Positions 55,220 to 63,760 of a stretch of 64,000 nucleotides of DNA are shown in pieces. The stretch is from Chionis minor. Its lineage: Eukaryota > Chordata > Aves > Charadriiformes > Chionididae. The stretch spans positions 1,301,034 through 1,365,033 of the forward strand of contig VZSF01007301.1 of the NCBI GenBank assembly GCA_013398295.1, read 5' to 3'. The position numbers and the translations under genes were made by a program. The notes beneath the pieces were generated by a model. It made no database searches. It was not told the origin of the DNA and saw only the letters and a list, made by a program, of their open reading frames with translations. The stretch's first letter is position 1. Each line of letters begins with the position of its first letter.

Positions 55220-55602
55220 AAAAACCCCAACAAACCAAGCAGGGCTGGGCTCCACTCTCCCAAGGGTGTGAAGGAAAATAGAACAGGGCAGGGAGGGAGG
55301 TGGCAAGGGCTGGACCTGGCGCACGCCACGGCTGGTGGCCAGGCAGCAGCACCCAGGACTGCATCCAATGCCTGGTGCCATCAGCGGTGGATGGAGAGGG
55401 ATGGTCAGAAGGACCTGCAGAAAGCCAAGGACAGCCAGCCCTCCACGAACAGACACCCACTGAACACAAGTGTGCGTGCCGTGGGAGCAGGGAGCGTGCC
55501 CGGCCGGCACGCCATGGGGTGCCCGGCTGCGCCATCAACCCTGCCCAGCTGCACCCTTCACCGTAACCCCCATCCCTGAAAGGGATGGAAATGCAATGGC
55601 CC
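55220..55602. other. GC-rich block ending in a poly-A run
   Basis: A GC-rich block without recognised coding content ends in A18 at 55603-55620. It is followed by 45 nt of unique sequence and then the CR1. The block plus A tail could be an old retroposed transcript. I could not identify a parent gene or target-site duplications. Confidence 0.3.
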
Positions 55603-55620
55603 AAAAAAAAAAAAAAAAAA
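55603..55620 (+). repeat. Poly-A run (A18)
   Basis: Uninterrupted A18 at the right end of the GC-rich block. It may be a retroposition tail or simple slippage. Confidence 0.95.
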
Positions 55621-55664
55621 TTCACTTTGCTACAGGGGAGTTGTTATTTAATCAGACCTACCCG

Positions 55665-55935
55665 ATAGGACAAAACAAAATGGCCTCAAGTTGCACCAAG
55701 GGAGATCTAGATTGGATATTAGGAAACATTTCTTCATGGAAAGGGTTGTCAAGCATTGGAACAGGCTGCCCAGGGAAGTGGTGGAATCGCCATCCCTGGA
55801 GGTATTTAGAAGACGGGTAGACGTGGTGCTGAGGGACACGGTTAAGTGGTGGTTTTGGCAGTGTTAGGTTGATGGTTGGACTCGATGATCTCAAAGGTCT
55901 CTTCCAACCTAGAGGATTGTATGATTCTATGATTC
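55665..55935 (+). mobile_element. CR1 non-LTR retrotransposon, 5'-truncated 3' end
   Basis: Typical CR1 tail. It starts near AATGGCCTCAAGTTGCACCA and continues through GGAACAGGCTGCCCAGGGAAG and CTTCCAACCT to the 3' signature ATGATTCTATGATTCC. Read in frame from about 55704, it encodes the C-terminus of the CR1 reverse transcriptase protein ([20 protein letters not shown], then [13 protein letters not shown]), ending at TAG (55864-55866). There is no frameshift in the part I translated. Full CR1 elements are several kb, so this is a 5'-truncated copy of the kind CR1 usually leaves. It lies in antisense orientation to BCL2. Confidence 0.93.
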
Positions 55936-55979
55936 CATCACCCTGTCCTCCAGCTACGGATGGTAGATTGCCAAGGCCT

Positions 55980-56460
55980 TAGACCCAGTTTGGGGCTGCC
56001 CAGAGCCCTGGGCGAGGACGGCAGTGCTACTAGAGCAGCAGGGGCCAGCCTGGCCGCGGGGCTGCGGAGCCAGAGGGAACGCAAGGACACAGCACGAGGG
56101 CTGGCAGCTGGAGTGGAGCGGCGTAGGGAGAGCCGCCGCCTCAGCCAGTCCTGCCCCAAGCCTGGCATCCCTCGGTGGCGATGGCGGATTCCGAGGCTTG
56201 CTCGCTATCGGTGCGCCAGCCACAAACCATCACGCCAGACCAAAATCACAGCAGAGGTTTTGGAGAGACGCTCCGGCGCGGCTCCCATTTCTACATCCAC
56301 CTCCTTCCGCCATCCCAGGTCCAACCCACCGAAAGACGACCGTCCCGTCAAGGACGCCCGTAACGGGCGCGAGGGCTTAATGTTTGCTGGCGACGCGGTG
56401 CAAAGTTCCCGTGCTGCCTCAGGAAGCCCAGGCCCTGGTATCCGGCCGCTGAGAAAACGC
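55980..56460. promoter_or_regulatory. Intronic CpG island candidate next to CR1
   Basis: About 40 CpG dinucleotides in 480 bp, starting just to the right of the CR1 3' end. A plus-strand frame is open for about 220 codons (55960-56628), but its translation is Arg/Pro/Ser-rich with no domain I recognise, as expected from GC-rich sequence. Confidence 0.45.
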
Positions 56461-58302
56461 TTCTGCTCCACATGCAATTTCACACATCACTGCATGGGTC
56501 TTGTGATTCTCCCGCTACAGCCCTGCTTTGCCACCGGAGAAACACTTGTGCCTCGGCAGAAAAATTCAACTGGATTTTCTCCATGGATTACCTACCCCAA
56601 ATTTCAAGCTACATACTCGAAAAACTAAGCTACTTACTGCCCAGCAGAGCTAACGCCGCAGCTCCAGAGAGGCCCGTGTTAATGCAGGCACAGAAGTACC
56701 TTCTTTCTCAATATTGAAAGTAAAGTAAAACTTTTTAATAGGATTGCTGTTTGAACTTTATGGTTTTTTGCAAGATCAAGGCAAATGACATCATCTCCAT
56801 AACCGAGACCCCTGGTTCTGAAATTTTAAAGGTCATGGTCAATACATATTTTTTTTTATTTAAAAAAAAAAAAAAAGAGACTTCTGAGAAAATACACAAC
56901 CTAACATTTTTGCAAGTTACGGAGAAAGCTATTACAAATGAAAGGGACTAGAGAACCACAATCATTTTCTCTTTCTGCTCTAGCTCTTCTACCCTTTGCT
57001 TCGGCACAGATCTTCCACAGAATGAATTTCTCGCTCTTCAGCAACAGCAAAAAGAAAAATATTTTGATAATATTTTGAGAATTCGATTATAAACCCACAA
57101 AGCCACAAAAACTGGCAAAGGACCTAGAAGGTGTAACACTTGAAACTGCCAATTCATTTACTTAACTGAGTGGATTTCAGATAGTTTCCTTTTACCACTC
57201 AAACAGTGACTTGGGGTTAGCCCCGCTGGGGATTGAGTCGTTACAAGGCCGCATGTTGCTAGCAAAAAAAAAAAAAAAACCCAACCCAAAAACTCAAGGC
57301 GCTTCTGCTCCGGTGTGGGGCATCCAGCTCTGAGCAAGGCATTGTCCTATGCCAGACGAGCGAGTGGCTTTTCCTGGGGATGTGCAAGAGAGACAGCATG
57401 CTGCAGAGGCGGCTGCCTGGCTGAGAAGCTGGGAGAGCAGCTCTGGAGCCCAAAAGGGATGAGATTTCGGTCGGTGCCCCATGCGCGAGGACAGGAAGGC
57501 CCCTGCATCACACCGATATCCACGTCCTCTCGCACTGTCCCAGAGGCAGATGCATCTGCCATCCCTCGCCTTCACAAGGGGGCTATGGACTGTTGCAGGG
57601 CACGGCGACTCTCCACGCTTCCTCTCCAAGGTGTGCCACCAAGCAATGAAAATTAATTATTTACTATGCAAAAACAAACACACAACAAAAAAAAAAAGAA
57701 AAAAGAAAAAGGGGAAACTTAGTGATTAGGGCAATCAATTCAGGACAAGGGAAACCTGGCGTCTAGTTGCTGATCGCAGAAGCATTTATGCCTTTGGTTG
57801 TAGACAGCTACTTGAGAAAACACATCAGACAGCAGGAATTAGACACCCCGGTTCTTCCTCCTTCACCAAATGAAATCACAGCCCTGCAGAACGAGGAGGA
57901 GCCCTGTTGCCAAAGGGGAGGACGCTTCGGCAAAACCAGCAGCCATCTGGCAGGCAAAGCCTCCTGAGATGTTGGAGATGGGGGTATATACCCCCCTGCC
58001 AGGCTGGAGAAGCTCTCGCAGGCAAATCTCCCGTTACCTCAGAAGAGGCATGAACCAAGGAGCTGCTAGGTCCTGCTAGAAGAAGTGAGGGCTTCTCCAC
58101 AATTCAATTTGCATGTGAGCGACAGAAGTCTGCCAGCTTCAGGACATGGAGGTCCTTGGGAATGGTGTCCCCCACAGCATGCTGAGCAGCTCCCTTCTTT
58201 CAAGGCAGGAGCAGCTCCTGGCTGGCTTGGGCAAGGAACAGCAAGAAGCCAGGGACTTCTGCCACTGCTCTAGCCAGGCAGGCACTCAGGAGATGCACTT
58301 AT

Positions 58303-58333
58303 ATTCCACCTAAGGTCCACCCTTAGGTGGAAT
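58303..58333. repeat. Perfect 13-bp inverted repeat with 5-nt loop
   Basis: ATTCCACCTAAGG (58303-58315), loop TCCAC, then CCTTAGGTGGAAT (58321-58333). The arms are exactly complementary and can form a hairpin or cruciform. Confidence 0.95.
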
Positions 58334-60642
58334 CTAAACCCTTCCCCACACCTGGCCTTAACTCTCAAACAGAATAAAGAACCGCAATAAAAGAACAGAA
58401 TCAGATGCAAACACATCACCGTCACATTCCTGGTTCAAAAGTAAATATTATCATTTAAAATGATGCTTTCTTGGCTGAATTTTCAACACAATACTGCTTC
58501 TCTTACCTGGGCTTCTTTACATTCTTTATATCCAAAATGTACTTGCCTACATCTATATAACTATGCCTGTGTCCCCCTTCTATAGTTCTTCCTTTTTCTT
58601 GAATAGCTTAGGGAAGAATCCCTATGTTGGACTAGAAGCACCCAGAGCTGAGCCTCCCACCTACATTAGGTTGTGTGCCCAAAGAGGGAACCTACCACTG
58701 CAAGACAAACACAGCCATTTCCCCCGCACCGGCTGCACCACTTCAATATTCCCGACGTCAAAATCAAAAGTCGCCAAGTGTGACAGCCGCCTGCCAAGCC
58801 AGCCCTTCTGCAGCTCAAACACTAGGCTCTAAAAAACGAAATGAAGCCATTAAGTTGTCAATCAGAAAGCATACATCATACCAAGTACCACGAAACTGCA
58901 GAGATGAGCTGGTTCTCCTCTTACTTCTTTTCTAACACAATTAAGATGTTATCAGGGCAAAGTACAATATTGCGGTATCCTGGACTACGTGAAAATCTTT
59001 GAAAGCTGCATTTATTTGCCACCAGAACCACAAGCTAATAATACAGCCTCCATGCAGGCAGTCCTCATCTGCTGCTTTTTCTAAGTTTTGAACAATCCCT
59101 GTGTACTGGAAGGGTATTAACAATCCCCAGACACCATTAACAGCGATGTCTAGTGCCTAAAATTTATATTCCACCAGCTATGCCAGCTCCCAACCTGACC
59201 TTCGAGATGCTTATCTCCTTCTTCGTTTTCCTTGCAATATAAAGAACTCATGTCCTGAAAATACATGGTTGAGTTCCACAGCTGATTCAAAAGAAACAGA
59301 TAAATAAGAAGGACATTTCAACCAAACTTCAGCCCTGAGCGCAAGACATCAGCCCATACAATGGACTCAAAACACACGCTGTCCAACTCACTGTGTACCA
59401 CATACTCGTGAGTAACTTCTCTGCCACTCCGCAACACGCTGGGGAGCCACGATGTAAAAGGAGGAGACGGCTACAACAGCCGTCGCTCCCACTTGTTGCG
59501 GGATGCCGTGTGACAGGGAGGTCTTGCACGCAGCTGTGCTGAGGTCCTGCAAAGCCTCACCACCTACACGGTGATCGGCTGCTTCGGAAGAGCCATTGGT
59601 GACGCTTTAATAAGGTTCCTACATGGGGTACGGTGCAAGAACCAAGCTGAAGACTGAGTGTGTATATTAATGTATGCTCCTCCATTGACAGATACTGAAA
59701 GCTAGAAAAGGGCGGGGAAAAAAAATGAAAAAAGAAAAAAAGAAAAAAATCCATTGCCACATCCCATCCTTGATTTCTCCTGCCTGAAGACAGGATCCTA
59801 AAGGCTGTGTTTGCAGCTTCATGTTAGTCTTTTGCTCTTTGTAAGCAGGTAGAAGGTTTTGCCCGCGTTTAATACATCCCGTGACTCAGACGTACCAGCC
59901 ATTTACCAGACAGAGAGGCAAAAGCCACCCTGTGGTAATATTTTGCACATCTTCTTCCATGTGTACATTACAAATAACACGTGGCAGTAAATGGCATCAC
60001 ATGCAACCAAACTCTGGAGCTTTTGTTTATGGGAAACCTCAATGAACAACTAAACTAAGCTATCGATAAGAAGCATCTTTTCCTTTTAAAGGTGGTCAGC
60101 GTTTATAGTCGGGGTTTCTTGTCTTTCTAACCGTTGAGAGAGAGCTCCGGCACTCGCCTCATCTGGCCAATCACACCTGGTAACACCTGTCCTTTCACGT
60201 TCTCAGTTTTATTCATTATTTATGTTTCTCTTTACACAATACACCCGCAGGACAATACATCTCCAGCGTGCTTACGGATTTGATCCAAAGCTCACTGGAG
60301 TCAACAGAATGACTTCACTGGCTCTGGAGCGAAGCGAGGGCCCCAGCTCCGCAAACGGGCTTCCAGCCTGAGGAGGGACTTACGCACAAGTTAGGCATCC
60401 CAGCCCAGAAGTGCAATCGCAAAATCCCTAACCCTTTAGCTGCTCGTCTTTTAACCAACCAAGCTCTCCAAAAGCCTGAACTGTTAGCAGATTAATTTTT
60501 TTCCCCCAGTTATCTCTTTCGTGGAAAAAAAGACCCAGACAAACACTGACAAACCCTCTGTAGGGATCCGTGAAATAGGAGAGGGAGACTTTTTCCCTGA
60601 TCCCCTAAGTGTGGTCCCAGCCACTAAGCACTGGAGTCATTT

Positions 60643-60750
60643 TATGTGTGTATATATATACACATGTATGTGCATGTCCATATATGTATGCATATTTGTG
60701 TATATTTATATATGTATATAAACACACAGAGGGGCACGCACACACATTTT
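60643..60750. repeat. TG/TA-rich compound microsatellite
   Basis: Imperfect alternating TGTGTATATATATACACATG, then GTATGTGCATGTCCATATATG, ending in CACACAC-type repeats. Purine-pyrimidine alternation runs through most of it, so it could adopt Z-DNA or cruciform structure. Confidence 0.85.
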
Positions 60751-62363
60751 TTGTGCCCCCTTCTGACCGCATGAACCTTGAATTCTTTTTCTTCTCGGTG
60801 GAAGCAGGGGAGAGCAGGAGAAGGATCCTGCTACCTCCAACAGGACTTGTAGCCAGGGATCTGCAGCACTCCTCTGGGAGGTGCGCAACGTGGATTCCGT
60901 CTGAGAAAAGGGCCCCAAAGCCTTACTCCCTCCATTACGGCAGCACGTAGATGTCCTCTGCATCCCTGGACATGTATGTCCTCAAGTCAGGCGGGTTTCG
61001 CAGTGGGAAGGCAGCATCTTCATTTTTTAACAGAGATGGTCAACGTGGGTGGGACATCACCAAGCCCAACAGTGACTTAGCAAGAGACCCAATACGGAGA
61101 ATTTAACGCGGTAATGCTTCACAAACACCAGTCCTGCAAGCTATTTTAACTGGGAAACATATACAGTATTTTACATTTCTTTACACGTGCCTCTTAAAGG
61201 TGTGCTGTGTAACTGAGTCAGCTCTCTGGCTGCGTTTCACAAGGGACCAGACCTGAAATTGCCGGCCTCCTACCTAGCAGACCTCCGTTTCTCGGTGACT
61301 TAACGCCAGCTCTCAGCCCATACGTGAAGTTTATTCTTCAGTATAACTTCTGTGATTTCTTCCTCCAATGCATTAATATCATAAGCTTCACACATACAAC
61401 AGGTTGGCTTTGCGGGAGGGCGGCTGGGACCACGTTTTGTTACAGTATATCAATTAATACAGGAAAAAAGGAAAGGAATACCCTTCCAATTTCAATGCGG
61501 TTATTTATTTTGGAAAGAGAGGGGGAGGAAAAAGGAAAGGCTTTTGACTGACTACCAGGGGAAAAGCTGTCCCTTTTCCACAAGTGGAAATCGTCCCTTT
61601 CTGGATGATGCTGAAGCCAGCCCCGGCCAGAGGTGATCTCCACCCCGGAAACCCAGTCACCCATCGGATCACAACAAATACTCATTTTCCAGAACAATCC
61701 CACCGGCATGGCTCCCGGCACCTTTGTTTCATCTCGAGACAAAGACGGATCTTTCACACTACACACATCCCATACCGTGAAGAAAGCCCCGTCGCCACCG
61801 CAGCTGCAGACGTCGGCACCGACGGCCACCTGCCCGCCCGTAGCACCGGCGTCCCCTGCTCGCCACGTGCCTGCCCGGCGCGTCGCCCCGAAGGGGCAGG
61901 GACGCCCGCACGCAGACACGTGCCGTCCCTGCTGTCCTCCCCCCTGCGCCTGGGACCTGCTGCCACCTCCCTGCCCCCGGCAGCCCCTTGGCTGCCCCTT
62001 CCCACCCCGCTGCCGGACCCGGCCTTGGCCCCAGGACTGGTGCCACCAGCAGGCGAGGGCGGATGGGGGTAGGAGAGCGGAGACCCCCGATGAAGAAGGT
62101 GCCCCGCTCATCCTTTTTGCTCCCGGGCTATAGCCGCTCCCTCCCATCCCAAACCGCGCTACCGTAACACCACGATGAGGTGAAACCTGGCAGCCGGCAA
62201 AAGGCCTACGGCATTTTGGCACACGCCAGCACAGACAACCCCCCCCACCCCTGGCAAACCTTTTGCTCCCTCCCAACGCGAGCGCGACCCCCTGGGCGCT
62301 GCCCACCCTGGAGCCCCACCGGCCGCGAGCCAGAGCCGAGAGAGGGAATGAGCCATCGGGGGA

Positions 62364-62369
62364 ACGTAC
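62364..62369 (-). other. BCL2: Splice donor of BCL2 coding exon (GTACGT)
   Basis: Reading the minus strand, TGG (Trp198) is followed directly by GTACGT, which fits the GTRNGT donor consensus. The position matches the known BCL2 exon boundary inside BH2. Everything to the left is therefore intron. If this donor is not used, the reading frame stays open to 61440. Confidence 0.93.
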
Positions 62370-62963
62370 CCAGCCTCCGTTGTCCTGGATCCAGTTGTGC
62401 AGGTGCCGGTTCAGGTACTCGGTCATCCAGGCGGCGATGCTGTCCACGAGGGGAGACATCTCCCGGTTGACGCTCTCCACACACATCACTCCGCCGAACT
62501 CGAAGAAGGCCACGATCCTGCCCCAGTTAACCCCGTCTCGGAAGAGCTCCTCCACCACCGCCACGAAGCGGCCCCTGGCCGTGAAGGGGGTCAGGTGCAG
62601 CTGGCCGGACATTTGGGCAAAGTCCCTCTGGTAGCGGCGGGAGAACTCGTCCCCCGCCTGGCGCAGGGCGAGGTGGACGACCTGGGGCGCGGGGCGCAGC
62701 CCCTCGGCCAGGGGCGCGTGGCTAGCAGCAGCCGAGCCGGGGGGCTCGGGGTGCGGAGACACCAGCCCAGTGTGATCAGAGGAAGTCCCAGCAGCAGCAG
62801 CGACCGCAGCAGCAGCAGCAGCAGCAGCAGGAGAGAGACCCGGAGGCAGGGGTGCCCTGTCCTCGCCGGCAGCCCAGTCGTATCCCCTCTGCGAGAGTTT
62901 ATAGTGGATGTACTTCAGCACTATCTCCCGGTTATCGTAGCCTCTTCTCCCCGGATGAGCCAT
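62370..62963 (-). CDS. BCL2: BCL2 first coding exon (Bcl-2 residues 1-198, partial)
   Basis: Encodes the N-terminal 198 residues of the anti-apoptotic protein Bcl-2. Bcl-2 sits on outer mitochondrial, ER and nuclear membranes and sequesters BH3-only proteins and Bax/Bak. Visible in order: BH4 (about residues 10-30, starting [20 protein letters not shown]); a flexible loop (about 31-94) with Ala46-53 and Ala55-58; BH3 (about 96-111, core LRQAGDEF with Leu100, Gly104, Asp105); BH1 (about 139-158, NWGR at 146-149); and the first part of BH2 (WIQDNGGW, 191-198). The ATG at 62961-62963 has a strong context (A at -3, G at +4) and gives the family N-terminus [10 protein letters not shown]. The exon ends after the Trp198 codon at a GTACGT donor (62369 downward), a phase-0 junction. 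The rest of BH2 and the C-terminal anchor (about 44 residues in the family) must lie in an exon outside the window. The human coding exon ends at the equivalent Trp195, so this one is three codons longer, all within the loop. Confidence 0.98.
62806..62830. repeat. CAG/CTG trinucleotide repeat coding for polyalanine in BCL2
   Basis: An uninterrupted (GCA)n run of 25 bp on the plus strand is read on the minus strand as GCT codons. They form most of the Ala46-53 run in the Bcl-2 loop. A second short GCT run (Ala55-58) follows after GTC (Val54), at about 62790-62800. Because the repeat is nearly pure, it may vary in length between individuals and species. Confidence 0.9.
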
Positions 62964-63275
62964 AATTCCCAAGAGGAAGCAGCAAGAGGAAGGGAGAGAG
63001 GAAGAAGAGGAGCAGGATGAACCCAAAAAAGTAAAGCAGCCAATAATAATAAAATTAATAACACCAAAAATTATAATCCAGTTACTGTATCGGGCACGGT
63101 TTCATTCATGGTGGTGTGGGGGAGTTCTCAGGGTCTCGGAGGTACTTTTGTCTTCTCAGTGTTTCCTCCTCGGTTTGAGATGCACGGTATAAATAGGGAT
63201 TAAAATGCTGTAAATACTTTACTTCCAGGAGCACATTTATTACTCATTCTAAATTTACTTTAGGACCATTTCCTC
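62964..63275 (-). other. BCL2: BCL2 5' UTR portion of the coding exon
   Basis: AU-rich leader directly upstream of the BCL2 ATG. It contains TTATTATTATT-type stretches, a CCAAT box on the plus strand (63040-63044), and the minus-strand motif GGATTATAA at 63071-63079. From memory, human BCL2 has the same GGATTATAA about 80-110 nt before its start codon. The upstream limit at 63275 assumes use of the AG at 63276-63277 as splice acceptor. A second possible acceptor (TATTTACAG) lies nearer the ATG, at about 63210. If the 5' UTR intron is retained, the leader runs on to the right without a break. Confidence 0.6.
63071..63109 (-). CDS. Upstream ORF in the BCL2 5' UTR (12 codons)
   Basis: ATG at 63107-63109 in a good context (ACCATGA) opens a 12-codon frame translating as [12 protein letters not shown], with stop TAA at 63071-63073. 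The stop is 107 nt before the BCL2 ATG. As I recall it, human BCL2 carries an 11-codon uORF at the same place that ends with the same Gly-Leu-stop codons (GGA TTA TAA) and was reported to dampen translation. A second ATG at 63103-63105, in another frame, gives a 7-codon ORF nested inside. The peptide itself probably has no function; repressing BCL2 translation is the expected role. Confidence 0.55.
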   Translation of the reverse strand: MNETVPDTVTGL

Positions 63276-63533
63276 CTCGGTGTTGAAATAAATCTTAAAA
63301 AATATTATACCGTTTCAAAAGCAGGTGCATTTTCCCCTAGGTGCTGAACTACCACGGACACGAAGGAGCGGACGAACACACACCGTAAAAACTGCAATTC
63401 AATATGATTTGCTAAACAGCCTTGGATGAACGTTAATCCAACGCACTTTAAGCTAGAAACCTCCTCAACACTGCTTTTTTTTTTTTTTTTTTCTTAAGTT
63501 ACACAAACTAAATTTCCTCTGTAAAGTACTTAC
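63276..63533 (-). other. BCL2: Putative BCL2 5' UTR intron (short intron 1)
   Basis: On the minus strand the interval starts with a strong donor (CCAA/GTAAGT, GT at 63533-63532). It contains blocks that match my memory of the human short first intron: CTTAAAGTGC near 63440-63450 and GGGAAAATGCACCTG at 63322-63336. The position equivalent to the human CAG acceptor reads CAA here (63285-63283). The nearest downstream AG is at 63277-63276 (CCGAG/GAGG), and it has only a modest pyrimidine tract. The interval may be spliced with a shifted acceptor, or kept as leader sequence. Confidence 0.45.
63475..63492 (+). repeat. Poly-T run (T18) in BCL2 leader region
   Basis: T18 on the plus strand, hence A18 in the BCL2 transcript, inside the putative short 5' UTR intron. 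Confidence 0.93.
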
Positions 63534-63760
63534 TTGGACTATAAATATGTTCCTCTGTCAAGTTTCCTCTAAAAAAAAAAATAGCAACAACAAAACCCAA
63601 ACATCACAAGTCTTCAGAAACGTTAAGTTCTGGCCGCTTTGATGCTTCAAGTCACCAAGGGGACGGGAAAAGGACAAAAAAAAATATATATCTCTCTCTA
63701 CGATTTCAAATGTTTTTTCCCAGACTCCTGTTTAACAGACATCTCCAAAGATGTGTCAAA
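63534..63760 (-). other. BCL2: BCL2 noncoding exon 1 homologous block
   Basis: Two minus-strand motifs, AGGAAACTTGACAGAGGA (63551-63568) and CAGGAGTCTGGGAA (63717-63730), match the order and spacing of the human BCL2 exon 1 leader as I remember it. The block ends at the GTAAGT donor at 63533. It has no long ORF and includes short A/T and TA/TC runs (about 63677-63699). Its 5' limit is not visible. The main GC-rich upstream promoter known for human BCL2 would lie beyond the right edge of the window. Confidence 0.55.

Larger units (their letters stand above)
56461..61779. other. BCL2 intron between the CR1/CpG region and the coding exon
   Basis: Unique sequence with the 13-bp hairpin at 58303, an A16 run at 57264-57279 and the TG/TA microsatellite. 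No gene recognised. The minus-strand frame open from the BCL2 exon reaches in as far as 61440. Confidence 0.55.
1..62369 (-). other. BCL2: BCL2 large intron (5' part, continues beyond left edge)
   Basis: Everything to the left of the GTACGT donor belongs to the intron that separates the two BCL2 coding exons; in human it is close to 190 kb. I looked for the terminal exon by its expected protein features (VELYG, FDFSW, GAYLGHK) on the minus strand and did not find it. No other recognisable coding exon or RNA gene is seen on either strand. The sequence is mostly unique and of moderate AT content. GC-rich, CpG-dense islands and simple repeats within it are listed separately. Confidence 0.85.
61780..62963. 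promoter_or_regulatory. BCL2: CpG-rich domain over BCL2 coding exon and intron start
   Basis: CpG dinucleotides are dense from about 61790 (for example GTCGCCACCG and GGCGCGTCGCCCCG near 61790-61895) through the coding exon to about 62960, in contrast to the AT-rich leader on the right and the intron on the left. This fits a CpG island over the 5' end of a widely expressed gene. It also explains why several frames stay open across the exon and the adjacent intron. Confidence 0.75.

Noticed and set aside
55960..56628. 222-codon plus-strand ORF
   Set aside because: Lies in a CpG-rich patch, is Arg/Pro/Ser-rich, and has no domain; openness explained by base composition.
62397..63020. 207-codon plus-strand ORF antisense to the BCL2 exon
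   Set aside because: Shadow of the GC-rich BCL2 coding sequence; no independent protein features.
62964..63026. In-frame N-terminal extension of Bcl-2 by 21 residues
   Set aside because: The frame is open upstream but its first codon is TTG (63024-63026), not ATG. The ATG at 62963 has a strong context and gives the family N-terminus.
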